Source: JACXTP01 sp963789555 (GTDB lineage Archaea; Thermoplasmatota; Thermoplasmata; Methanomassiliicoccales; UBA472). From it: a stretch of DNA of 64,000 nucleotides. This document shows positions 35,715 to 44,807 of this stretch, piece by piece; position 1 is the first letter of the stretch; the number at the start of each line of letters is the position of its first letter. Both the position numbers and the translations under genes were made by a program. The DNA is taken from the NCBI GenBank assembly GCA_963789555.1, contig CAWBKY010000003.1:124001-188000 (forward strand). Reading direction: 5' to 3'. The notes under the pieces were generated by a model. The model had not been told where the DNA came from. It made no database searches and was given only the letters and a program-made list of their open reading frames with translations.

Positions 35715-36947
35715 AGATGTTCCTGCCGTCGACCATAAGCGGGGTGCGCATCAGCTCCTTAAGTTTCGAAGCTTGAGCTCCTGTAGACGGAATGGTCTGT
35801 GACAAAGATAGCGCAATCGGAGCCGTGGAGCGCTTCCTCCAGGTCCTTGGTCAATGGGACTTTGTAATTTTTTCACAAATGGATCGTGGACGATAATGTT
35901 ACCATAATCAATCAGTTCGTCGATGATTCGGATCGCTGGTGAGTTACGGGTGTCGTCAGAGTCCTTTAGGAAAGCGAGGCCCATAATCGCAACTTTGGGT
36001 CGCTCACTTGCACACATGTCTGAGCAATCGACTCGTGCCAGGTCGGCGGTGTGACTCGGCATGGTTTCGTTGAGTCGACCGTGCTGGACGAATCACCATA
36101 GAGTCATAATCAGGCGCCGAGCTGAGCAAGAACCAGGGATCCTTAGGGAGGCAATGGCCACCCACACCGGCTCCTGGTATATGCATGTCTCGAAATGGAC
36201 AGGTGTTAACCAGTCTCCTTACCTCGAAAGCATCCGCGCCCAAGCCTTTCGCATAAGAGACCGACTTCGTTAGCGAAAGCGATTTGAACATCTCGGTATG
36301 CATTCTCTGAAGTCTTGGATATCTCCGCTGACAAGAAGTCCAGTGGGATGGATTTCGGCCTGTACGACCTTTGAATAATAATAGGTGCCTTTGCTAAGCG
36401 ATTCCTCATCCAACGCACCGAGCACTCGCTCCACTTTGCGCATATTGTGTAAAAGCTTTCCAGGCATCACTCTTTCTGGGCAATGGACAACCGAAAAATC
36501 TCTTCCCGCCTTAAGTCCACTGATTTTCTCAAGTCGGGGGATTATGACCCCTTTCATTGTTCCAGGAGGCAAGGTCGATTCAACGGAGACCAATCCACCC
36601 TTTTCCAATACCGTCCCAACCATGGAGGTCGCCGAGCTGATTTGATTTAGGATCGGACGGTGGTCTGTTCCGATGGGAGTGTCCACACAAATAAAAAAGG
36701 CTTCACAACCCCGTGCTTTATTGGGGTCTGTGCTTGCCAATAACCTTTTTTCTAATACTACACCCTGTAACAATTCGACGAGACCAGGCTCCTCCCCACC
36801 TAGAGGACAAATGCCTGAATTGATTGATGAAACCCTATCCTCATTGGTATCGATACCAACGACTTTTAGACCGCTATCGGCCAGCATACAGCTCAAAGGA
36901 AGGCCGACATAGCCCAGTCCAAAAACTGAAACCTTTTCCTTGGACAT
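35655..36947 (-). CDS. UDP-N-acetyl-glucosamine/mannosamine 6-dehydrogenase (six frameshifts)
   Basis: Nucleotide-sugar dehydrogenase of the WecC/WbpA type, about 430 aa when rebuilt. Intact first half: VSVFGLGYVGLPLSCMLAD (NAD), CVDTPIG, VSVESTLPPGTMKGVI, VHCPERVMPGK. The rest is scattered over three frames with breaks near 36345, 36245, 36070, 35875, 35785 and 35680: AEISKTSENAYRDVQIAFANE, GAGVGGHCLPKDPWFL (active-site Cys), VAIMGLAFLKDSDDTRNSP, DPFVKK, and MVDGRNIFN near the end, stop TAA at 35655. All catalytic parts are present. It makes a UDP-HexNAc uronic acid for surface glycans. Frameshift density is the highest in the window. Confidence 0.82.
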
Positions 36948-37311
36948 CGAAGGCGAATAGTGGGAACATCATATAATCTTGTCTGGCAAGATATTAGGAA
37001 AATGCATCATATTATTCCATATGATGGATTAAATCGAATTAGAGATGGATGGGTCGTTATAACGAATCAATATTCATCAATGTATGAATGAACATTCTTA
37101 CCATTTGAAGATCGCGAGCCATTTGGGCTTGTCTCTCCCTTCATTCTAAAACGGCAATCCATTATCTCAGTTCAAAGAAATCGATGGTACTAATCGAAAT
37201 CGAATGATGTTAGAATATATTTATTTCAAAATTTTCTCAACGAATTCATTTTCCTTCATGACCTAGCTCGGTTATATCTATCGAAAACACGGTAACCGAA
37301 AAGGCTCGCCC
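36948..37311. other. AT-rich intergenic region
   Basis: Divergent promoter region between the dehydrogenase and a glycosyltransferase. It is markedly AT-rich, with TATA-like AATATATTTATTT near 37213-37225 that could serve the plus-strand gene with a long leader. No gene or repeat is recognised. Confidence 0.5.
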
Positions 37312-38496
37312 ATGACATCGAAGGTCAATTCGACCAAAGGAGTAATCGTCATTTCACCAGGTTTGCTTGAGGCCGCCTCGAATCGTGGAGGAGGCATAGA
37401 AGAGACCGACCTCCGTGTTTCAGATGTCATTTCCAATCATATGCCTGTGACCATAATATCGGCGCACCCACATATGGTCCGTCCCAACTCCAGAGTGCTC
37501 CTGAAGGACGGCTTGACCATAAGGTATCTCAATGTCCCAGCACCAGAAAGGTATCCAATCATATCACGTCAGGAGACGATACGGCACATGTTCCTTATTG
37601 TCGCTTATGCTGTTATGGCAGCTACTTTCGTGCTAGTCCATGGAGGCCGTGAGAAAACATTGGTGGTCCACAATGGATTACCTGGGTTCTTGGCGACGAT
37701 ATCCGGAAGGTTGCGGGGTACCTGGATAGTACTATCGGAAGGAAATCTCACCCCCTGGTTTAGACCCTATCTGGGAAATAAAGTCAGACCGTTCCAAAGA
37801 ATCAGGGAATCGTTTTCATTGGCCTATGGGAAGCTTGTTTGTTTCCAAAGCGACATCATAAGAGCACAAAGTGAAAACATATCGAGTGGGATGCAAGCTC
37901 ATGGCATTGAGAAGGAAAAGATTAAGATCATTTCAGCTGGAGTTGCAATCAATAGATTTTCCCCTTCCAATTCGATCAATACAGGTCAATTAACCGTTGG
38001 CTACCTTGGGAGGCTTGTTCCGGAAAAAGGAGCAGAAAAGTTAGTGAATTTGATGAAACAAATGTCTTCTTCTGACCCATCTGTACGTTTCATGGTCTTT
38101 GGGGACGGCATCCTACGCAAAGATCTGGAGGGGTTATCCAATTTGCACCACCTTGGGCAGGTTCCCAGAGATCAGGTCCCAGAACATCTGGACAAAGTGG
38201 ACCTGGTCGTGTTCTTTCAAAAAGAACCAGGGTTGGCCGAGTTAGAGGCGATGTCCTCTGGGAAGGTCGTGATCACCTTGGACACTCAAGAAAATGCCAA
38301 GGTCATTGACAATTGGTCGAATGGTGTACTTTGCAGTCCTGAGATTGAAAGTTATATAGGGGCGATCCATAGGATCGAGAAGGACCGTACGCTGATGAAA
38401 AACATAGCCGCCAAAGCACGCAACCGTGTCGTCGAAAACTACTCCTGGCAAACGATCGGTGAGCGATTCCTTGATATTATTGAAAGACGGGCCTAA
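37312..38496 (+). CDS. Family 4 (GT-B) glycosyltransferase
   Basis: 394 aa. A C-terminal nucleotide-sugar domain has VGYLGRLVPEKGAEKLV, MVFGDGILRKDL, and the E-x7-E-like KEPGLAELEAMSSGKVVITL. The N-terminal half is less conserved, with VVHNGLPGF and one hydrophobic stretch (MFLIVAYAVMAATFVLVHGG). It presumably adds a sugar to a lipid-linked glycan at the inner membrane face. Base composition is more AT-rich than the surrounding housekeeping genes. One intact frame. Confidence 0.85.
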   Translation: MTSKVNSTKGVIVISPGLLEAASNRGGGIEETDLRVSDVISNHMPVTIISAHPHMVRPNSRVLLKDGLTIRYLNVPAPERYPIISRQETIRHMFLIVAYAVMAATFVLVHGGREKTLVVHNGLPGFLATISGRLRGTWIVLSEGNLTPWFRPYLGNKVRPFQRIRESFSLAYGKLVCFQSDIIRAQSENISSGMQAHGIEKEKIKIISAGVAINRFSPSNSINTGQLTVGYLGRLVPEKGAEKLVNLMKQMSSSDPSVRFMVFGDGILRKDLEGLSNLHHLGQVPRDQVPEHLDKVDLVVFFQKEPGLAELEAMSSGKVVITLDTQENAKVIDNWSNGVLCSPEIESYIGAIHRIEKDRTLMKNIAAKARNRVVENYSWQTIGERFLDIIERRA

Positions 38497-38632
38497 AACA
38501 CTCTCATTGAACATAAAAAGTCAAATTTCTCCTCTGGGTTCAAGACGATGATTGACAATGTATCCCCCCGACTAGTATTATTATAATTAAGACATCTTCA
38601 GGGCAAAGCATTCCGTTCCACGGGGCATTCTC

Positions 38633-39697
38633 ATGGTGGATTCGATTGATTCGGGTATGAACGTCCATGCATCATCGTCAGAAGAGGTGTCAACGAGTCC
38701 CAAGGTTTGCTTTGTCGGGCATCTCAATTCCCGATTTGTAAGAGAGGACATCGAGCTATTGGGTGGGCACTATCGGTTGAACATCATTCAACCTCCATCC
38801 CACATCTGGGGGTGGCCTTATTCCGCCTTTAAGATTATAACAGGGGCGTTGAGATCCGACATATCATTCTATTGGTTCGCTGGTTGGCACGCAGCCATTG
38901 GAATTTTTGCATCTCGACTGGTCGGTAAACCATCCATTATAGTGGTCGGGGGCTACGATGCAGCGAACGTCCCCGAAATAGATTATGGCGCGTTTCGGCG
39001 AAGAAAGGAGAGATGGGCCACCTGCTTTGCCTTAAGGGGGGCAAATTTGCTTCTGGTCGTCGATGCTTCGTTAACCCCGGAAGTCATTAAGAACGCAGGC
39101 GTATCGGGTGAAAGGGTCCTCCCTTTACCAACCGGCTATGACCCAGAGGCTTGGTATCCTGCGGGGGATAAGGAGAGGGTGGTCCTAACTGTAGGCCAGC
39201 TAAAAAAAGATGTCTACATCCGTAAAGGTCTGAAAAGTTTCATCGATGTCGCAAGAATGATGCCCGATACCCAATTCATCATCGTTGGAAGACCAGATCC
39301 CGAATTCCAGAGGTCGTTGGAGGGAGGGCTCCCTCCCAACCTGACAGTCACTGGTTTCGTCAATGATGAAGAATTGCTCCGTCTCTATCAAAAAGCCAAG
39401 GTATATTGTCAACTCTCCAGATTCGAAGGATTGCCAAATGCATTGTGCGAAGCGATGTTGTGCGGTTGCATACCAGTAGGTACAAGATATTGTGGGATCC
39501 CAACAGCAATCGGGGACACTGGCTATTACGCAAACTACGATGATGCCGATAGTACCTTGGCAGCGATAGATTTTGCACTCAAGGACCCCCCATCGAAAGG
39601 GTTGGAGGCGAGAGAAAGGATTAGAGAGAATTTTTCAAAATATCGTCGTGAGGAGGGCCTCCGCTCCGCCATCGATGGCCTTGTTCATCATGATTGA
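38633..39697 (+). CDS. Family 4 (GT-B) glycosyltransferase
   Basis: 354 aa. VLTVGQLKKDVYIRKGLKSFID, FIIVGRPDP, LTVTGFVNDEELLRLYQKAKVY and SRFEGLPNALCEAMLCGCIPV (EX7E retaining motif) are typical of GT4. TATA-like TATTATTATAATTAAG lies near 38575-38590. It sits in the AT-rich segment with the previous glycosyltransferase. Sugar and acceptor are unknown. Confidence 0.87.
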   Translation: MVDSIDSGMNVHASSSEEVSTSPKVCFVGHLNSRFVREDIELLGGHYRLNIIQPPSHIWGWPYSAFKIITGALRSDISFYWFAGWHAAIGIFASRLVGKPSIIVVGGYDAANVPEIDYGAFRRRKERWATCFALRGANLLLVVDASLTPEVIKNAGVSGERVLPLPTGYDPEAWYPAGDKERVVLTVGQLKKDVYIRKGLKSFIDVARMMPDTQFIIVGRPDPEFQRSLEGGLPPNLTVTGFVNDEELLRLYQKAKVYCQLSRFEGLPNALCEAMLCGCIPVGTRYCGIPTAIGDTGYYANYDDADSTLAAIDFALKDPPSKGLEARERIRENFSKYRREEGLRSAIDGLVHHD

Positions 39698-39813
39698 TCT
39701 CTGATTTTCATTTTTTCCAACACAAATATCTCCTCTCGGAAAGTATTTGAACAAAGTTGAGGTTAAGTGCTGAATTGGAAGGGAATGACCCAATCCGACA
39801 CGCAATGAGTGTC

Positions 39814-39826
39814 GGGGGGGGGGGGG
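39814..39826. repeat. G13 homopolymer
   Basis: Thirteen consecutive G between the AT-rich glycosyltransferase segment and the serine genes, about 45 nt before the next start codon. It could be a real slippery tract or an assembly or polishing artefact; its length should not be trusted. Confidence 0.6.
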
Positions 39827-39869
39827 CCCTCTTTGGGCATAATATGGATTGTATCGCAGGGTGATTATA

Positions 39870-40934
39870 ATGAGAGAAATTGTTCACAGTGGGCCCAGTC
39901 GAGGTGTTCCCGGACACCCTGGAGGCGATGAGCCGTCCCATGGTCGTGCACCGGGGCAAGGACTATCAGAACCTGCAGCATGGCGTGGTGGAGAAGCTGC
40001 ACAAGGCCTTGGACACGGACCTGGAGATATTCCTGTCCCCCTGCTTCGGCCACCGGGTTCCTGGAATCATGCGTGCGCTGTGGCGTGCACAAGAAGATGA
40101 TGGGCATTTCCAACGGCTCCTTCGGCGACCGCTGGCAGCAGATCGGTACCCTGAACGGAAAACTGGTCGACCGCATCGATGCCACCTGGGGCAAGGCAGT
40201 GCGCAAGGAGCACATCGAGGGCAAGATCAGCCCCGAGGCCGAGGCCATCACCGTGGTCTCGAACGAATCGTCCACAGGCGTGCTCAATCCCATGCTCGAG
40301 ATCGCGGACGCGGTCCGGGCCAATGGCGACCCGTTGCTGTTCGTCGACGGCGTGACCGCGGTGGGCGCGGTGGACATGCATCTCCGCAAGATGCGGCCGG
40401 ACGCCATGGTCTTCGGCAGCCAAAAGGCGCTGGCATTGCCGCCTGGTCTTGCCATCATCTGCGTCTCGGAACGTCTGCATGAAGAAGGCGGAGACGGTGC
40501 AGAACCGCGGCTATTACTTCGACCTGGTGGAGATCAAGAAGTTCGCGGACAAGGACCTGCCCCTCACCACTCCCGCCGTCTCGCTGCTCTACGGGCTTGA
40601 CTACCAGCTGGACAAATGGCTCAAGGAGGGCTCCACCGCCAGGTATGAGCGGCATGAGGCCATGACCAAGATGGTGCACGAGTGGGCCATGAAGCGCTTC
40701 GGCCTTTACGCCGAGCACGGCTTCCGTTCCCGCTCCATCTCCGTGGTGGAGTCAGGACGGTTCGATGTCGCCACCTTCGACAAGAAGATCCGGGAGAAGG
40801 GTTACGAGATATCGCCTGGCTACGGCAAGGTGAAGGACAGCACCTTCCGCATCGGGCACATGGGCGACCTCACCACATCCCATATTAAGGAGCTAATCGA
40901 TGTGATGGACGCAGTTCTGGAGGAGATGAAATGA
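39870..40934 (+). CDS. Class V aminotransferase, probable phosphoserine aminotransferase (frameshifted)
   Basis: Serine-pyruvate/alanine-glyoxylate type PLP enzyme, about 355 aa. The pieces are MREK..LFTVGPVEVFPDTLEAMSR, VVHRGKDYQNLQHGVVEKL, GISNGSFGDRWQQI, VVSNESSTGVLNP, LFVDGVTAVGAVDM and FGSQKALALPPGLA (PLP Lys), then KKAETVQNRGYYFDL and YEISPGYGKVKDSTFRIGHMG. Breaks lie near 39885, 40050 and 40480. Its stop overlaps the serA start in ATGA, so the most likely job is the transamination step of serine synthesis after SerA. TATA-like CATAATATG at 39838-39846. Confidence 0.85.
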
Positions 40935-42538
40935 AGATCCTGATCACAGACGAGCTCTCCAAGGAGGGCATCGAGATGCTCACCAAGGACCCACAGGTGC
41001 ACGTGGACGTCCGACCGAAGATATCCCAGGAGGACCTCATCAAGATCATCGGCGACTACGAGGCGCTCATCGTGCGCAGCGGCACCAAGGTGACCGCCCC
41101 GGTCATCGAGGCCGGGAAGAAGCTCCGCGTGGTGGGACGGGCCGGCGTGGGCGTCGACAACGTGGACGTGGACGCGGCCACCCGGCGCGGGGTGCTGGTC
41201 ATGAACACCCCGGCGGCGAACATCGTCTCCGCCTCGGAGCACACCATGGCCATGATGCTCTCGTGGGCCAGGAACATCCCCTGGGCCGACGTGTCCATGA
41301 AGGCGGGCAAGTGGGAGCGCAACAAGTTCATGGGCATCGAGCTCAGCGGCAAGACCCTGGGCATCGTGGGCATCGGCCGCATCGGCGGGGAGGTGGCCAA
41401 GAAGGCCAAGGCCTTCGGCATGAAGCTCATCGGGTACGACCCGTTCATATCGCAGGAGCTGGCCGTCAAACTGGGAGTTCGTCTGATGTCGCTGGAGAAG
41501 GTGTTGGAGGAGGCGGACATCATCACCATCCACGCACCGCTCACCCCGGGCACCCACCACCTCATCGGCAAGGCCCAGTTCGATATCATGCGCCCCCACG
41601 TGGTGCTGATCAACTGCGCCCGCGGCGAGATCGTGGACGAGGCGGCCTTGGTGGAGGCGCTCCAGACCAAGCGCATCGCCGGCGCCGCCATCGACGTCTT
41701 CGAGAACGAGCCTCCCAAAGGCTCGAAGCTGCTGGAGCTGGACAACGTCGTGCTCACGCCCCACCTGGGCGCCAGCACCAAGGAGGCCCAGGAGAAGGTC
41801 TCCATGGAGATGGCGGAGCATGTCAAGATCTTCCTGCTGGAGAACAAGATCTCCAACGCCGTGAACGCCCCCATGAGCAAGATGGACCCCAAGGTGGCAC
41901 CGTTCGTGGGCATCGCCGAGCGCCTGGGCTCCTTCTGCCTGCAGCTGGTCGACGGGCCGGTCAAGAAGGTGGAGGTGGAGGTGCACGGGGAGATCGCCAA
42001 CCTGGACACCAAGATGGTCACGGTATCCGCCCTCATCGGCGTCCTGTCCAACATCACCGGCGAGAACACCAACGTCATCAACGCCAACCACATCGCCAGG
42101 GAGAAGGGCATCCAGATCATGGAGGCCAAGGTGGACGAGGCGGGCCTCTACACCAACATGCTGGTGGTGCGGGTCCATTCCGACGGCAGCCGGCACGAGG
42201 TGCGCGGCACGGCCTTCCCCTCCGACGAACCGAGGCTCCTCGGCATCGACGAGTTCGACCTGGACATGCCCCTGGAGGGCGATTTCATACTCACCAAGCA
42301 TGAGGACATGCCGGGCATGATCGGCCGGGTCGGTTCGTTGCTAGGCTCAAAAGGCATCAACATCGCCCAGATGGGCGTGGGCCGCGAGGGCAAGGGCAAG
42401 AAGGCCTTGATGCTCATCTCCGTCGACGACCCGGTCAACAAGGACGTGCTGGACGCGCTGAAGGCGCTGCCTAACTTCAAGGAGGCCCACTACGTCCGCC
42501 TCAGCCACATGAAGGCCAAGGAGTACATGAACGTCTGA
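40931..42538 (+). CDS. serA: D-3-phosphoglycerate dehydrogenase
   Basis: 535 aa. It oxidises 3-phosphoglycerate, the first step of serine synthesis. N-terminal catalytic and NAD domain: VGRAGVGVDNVDVDAATRRG, GIVGIGRIGGEVAKKAKAFG, INCARGEIVDEAAL, and LTPHLGASTKEAQE (catalytic His). The middle holds the allosteric substrate-binding domain; the C-terminal ACT domain (GDFILTKHEDMPGMIGRVGSLL) usually senses serine. The long form matches methanogen and bacterial SerA. Coupled to the upstream aminotransferase. Confidence 0.97.
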   Translation: MKILITDELSKEGIEMLTKDPQVHVDVRPKISQEDLIKIIGDYEALIVRSGTKVTAPVIEAGKKLRVVGRAGVGVDNVDVDAATRRGVLVMNTPAANIVSASEHTMAMMLSWARNIPWADVSMKAGKWERNKFMGIELSGKTLGIVGIGRIGGEVAKKAKAFGMKLIGYDPFISQELAVKLGVRLMSLEKVLEEADIITIHAPLTPGTHHLIGKAQFDIMRPHVVLINCARGEIVDEAALVEALQTKRIAGAAIDVFENEPPKGSKLLELDNVVLTPHLGASTKEAQEKVSMEMAEHVKIFLLENKISNAVNAPMSKMDPKVAPFVGIAERLGSFCLQLVDGPVKKVEVEVHGEIANLDTKMVTVSALIGVLSNITGENTNVINANHIAREKGIQIMEAKVDEAGLYTNMLVVRVHSDGSRHEVRGTAFPSDEPRLLGIDEFDLDMPLEGDFILTKHEDMPGMIGRVGSLLGSKGINIAQMGVGREGKGKKALMLISVDDPVNKDVLDALKALPNFKEAHYVRLSHMKAKEYMNV

Positions 42539-42582
42539 ACGGGTTGGCAAACGGTTAAGAGCAGCGCCCCCGATTCCGGGAC

Positions 42583-43659
42583 ATGCGCATAGCGTCCGTG
42601 GTGGGGGCCAGGCCGCAGTTCGTCAAGCTGGCACCGCTGCACCGCGAGCTCGTGAAGAGACATCGGCACATCATCGTCCATACTGGGCAGCATTATGATT
42701 ATAAGATGAGCCAGGTGTTCTTCGAGGAGCTCCGCATCCCCGAGCCGGACCATAATTTGGGCGTGGGGTCCGGGAGCCATGGGGAGCAGACCGGGAGGAT
42801 GCTCTCGGCCATCGAGGAGGTCTTCATGAGGGAGAGGCCGGACATGGTCCTGGTCTATGGCGACACCAACTCTACTTTGGCCGGGGCCTTGGCCGCCACC
42901 AAGCTCCTCATCCCGGTGGCGCATGTCGAGGCTGGCCTGAGGTCGCACCGCCGGGGCATGCCCGAGGAGATCAACCGGGTGCTAACGGACCACATGGCCG
43001 ACCTGCTGCTCTGCCCGACCGAGCTGGCCATGGCCAACCTGAGGAAGGAGGGCGTGGAGAAGGGCTGCCACCTTGTCGGCGACCCCATGGCCCAGGTGCT
43101 GCTGGAGATCGAACCGTTGCTGGACCCGGCCGTGCCGGAACGTTTCGGCACCAGGCGGGGAGGTTACGTCCTGGCCACCATCCATCGCCAGGAGAACGCC
43201 GACTCCAGGGAGAACATGGAGAGCATAATCGATGCCATGCTGGAGTACGATGGGGACATGGTCCTGCCGTTGCATCCCCGCACCGCGAAGAACCTCCGTT
43301 CCTGGGGGGCGCTGTCCCGTCTGGAGGCCGCCGACCACATCAAGCTGGCGGAGCCGCAGGGTTTCCTGGCATTCACCTCACTGGAGAGGCACGCCCGCAT
43401 GGTGATGACCGATTCCGGTGGCGTGCAGAAGGAGGCCTATTTCTTCCGGGTGCCTTGCGTCACGGTGCGGGATGAGACGGAATGGGTGGAGACCTTGGAA
43501 GGGGGTTGGAACGTTCTCACCGGGGCCGACAAGGGACGGATCGCCGCGGCATTGCAGAGACCGAGGCCCAAGGCCGAGCCAAGGCTAACCTATGGGGACA
43601 AGCACGTCTCGCAACGGATCGTGGAGTGCATGGAGGCCTTCATGGCCTCAAGGTCATAG
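42583..43659 (+). CDS. wecB: UDP-N-acetylglucosamine 2-epimerase (non-hydrolysing)
   Basis: 358 aa GT-B-fold epimerase. VVGARPQFVKLAPL, HTGQHYDYKMSQVFF, VYGDTNSTLAGALAA, HVEAGLRSHRRGMPEEINR, TIHRQENADSRENM and MTDSGGVQKEAYFF are hallmarks. It converts UDP-GlcNAc (or the diacetamido-uronate form) to the manno isomer. Together with the 6-dehydrogenase at 35655 and the genes at 51417-53926 it fits a UDP-ManNAc3NAcA-type pathway. It starts 44 nt after serA and has a weak TATA-like GGTTAAG. Confidence 0.94.
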   Translation: MRIASVVGARPQFVKLAPLHRELVKRHRHIIVHTGQHYDYKMSQVFFEELRIPEPDHNLGVGSGSHGEQTGRMLSAIEEVFMRERPDMVLVYGDTNSTLAGALAATKLLIPVAHVEAGLRSHRRGMPEEINRVLTDHMADLLLCPTELAMANLRKEGVEKGCHLVGDPMAQVLLEIEPLLDPAVPERFGTRRGGYVLATIHRQENADSRENMESIIDAMLEYDGDMVLPLHPRTAKNLRSWGALSRLEAADHIKLAEPQGFLAFTSLERHARMVMTDSGGVQKEAYFFRVPCVTVRDETEWVETLEGGWNVLTGADKGRIAAALQRPRPKAEPRLTYGDKHVSQRIVECMEAFMASRS

Positions 43660-43938
43660 TTTGGCCCGGACGCTCTCCACCTTGGCACTCATGTGACGCT
43701 CAATCTTCCGGTCATCGATCTTGATGTCGGTCACCACTCGGCCTGACATGCTCAAGACCTTCCGATGACAGCTCATGATGACCGCCATGACCTCCTCCAT
43801 GTCCCCTTGCACTATGGTGCCCATGGGCGTAAGCTCATGGTCCAGACCGGAGGCCTGCACGACCTTCACGCATTCCGCCACATAATCGCTCAAACTCTCC
43901 CCCACCCCGATCGGCATAACGCTGAACTCCGCTATCAT
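43654..43938 (-). CDS. MTH1187/YkoF-type thiamine-binding protein
   Basis: 94 aa. IAEFSVMPIGVGESLSDYVAECVKVVQASGL and ELTPMGTIVQGDMEEVM fit the DUF77/MTH1187 family, a ferredoxin-like fold that forms dimers and binds thiamine or a related ligand. ATG 43938 gives the normal length. Convergent with wecB; the stops overlap by a few bases. Role unknown. Confidence 0.88.
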   Translation of the reverse strand: MIAEFSVMPIGVGESLSDYVAECVKVVQASGLDHELTPMGTIVQGDMEEVMAVIMSCHRKVLSMSGRVVTDIKIDDRKIERHMSAKVESVRAKL

Positions 43939-44177
43939 TTGGAACACCTGCGAAAAAAGACGATGATTTTCGGATGGCGGAAGATTTCTGCATAGGTTCA
44001 TATAAAGGTGTCGACACGAATTTTTGTACCTGGTTTTCAACCCGGGATAGAGATCGGGCTCTGCGAAACATCGTATCAAAATGTAGGGGCCTCAACCAAA
44101 ATATATATATACATTATTGTGAATGGTTTAAATTCAATTTCTTATGGATTCATTATATCGTTCAGAGGCCAGTTAGC

Positions 44178-44729
44178 ATGAAGAGCGGTGCAGGTGCCAA
44201 GGGTAAAGTTATTTCTGGAGCTAAGAAAGCCGGGAGCAAGTCCGCCACCATTTCCATGGTCGGCAACTCTACTATCAAGGACGAGGTCCCGTTCGTCTCC
44301 GGAGGGGGCGCGAAACAACCTACCTTTGAGATCTGTTTTGACAATAAATGTACCACCTTGACCGTGGAAGACCTCACCAACGCCATCCGCAACGGCATAG
44401 ACCGCGAGGGCATGCCGGAGGAACAGGCCCGGGGAATGGCCCAACATGTTCTGAACTTCTTTGGTTACAGCGAGAGGATCATCGACAATATCTTGGAACC
44501 GGAGGACCGGGACGCCTTCTATCAATTGGAGGACACCGGCATACTCACCACCGAGCGGGAGGAGACCACCCTGTACGACGGAAGGGAATGGCGCATCCAT
44601 TACTGGCTTTTCCGCAAGGAGCGCATCCATGAGCTTATAAACGTGGATGGCAGCCTGAGCGCGGGGAACGAGGACGCCTCGTTCGATTATGGCGAAGTGC
44701 CGGAAGAGATCTGGCAGCGCACCAAGTGA
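44178..44729 (+). CDS. DUF6015-like protein
   Basis: 183 aa. A basic, low-complexity N-terminus (MKSGAGAKGK, GAKKAGSK) precedes a conserved domain LTVEDLTNAIRNGIDREGMP, AQHVLNFFGYSERIIDNIL, EDRDAFYQLEDTGILTTERE and WRIHYWLF, which I associate with a family of unknown function found in Thermoplasmata. The last 70 residues resemble a small DNA-binding module; that is inference. A very strong TATA stretch (AAATATATATATACAT, 44099-44114) lies upstream, suggesting high expression. The ATG at 44178 is preferred over an upstream GTG reading. Confidence 0.7.
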   Translation: MKSGAGAKGKVISGAKKAGSKSATISMVGNSTIKDEVPFVSGGGAKQPTFEICFDNKCTTLTVEDLTNAIRNGIDREGMPEEQARGMAQHVLNFFGYSERIIDNILEPEDRDAFYQLEDTGILTTEREETTLYDGREWRIHYWLFRKERIHELINVDGSLSAGNEDASFDYGEVPEEIWQRTK

Positions 44730-44807
44730 TCGTTTTTTCATCCGGTCCCTGACAGTTTCGGGGACCTCAAGGAAACCATATTGACGTTCATAGGGATAGC
44801 TGTGGAG

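Noticed and set aside
39814..39826. G13 tract as a phase-variation switch
   Set aside because: It is intergenic, between the TATA-like element and upstream gene rather than inside a frame, and homopolymer lengths in this sequence are unreliable. Kept only as a repeat.
40820..42301. 493-codon open frame antisense to serA
   Set aside because: The plus strand is clearly serA; long antisense frames are expected in GC-rich genes, and this one has His/Asp/Gly-rich content without domains.
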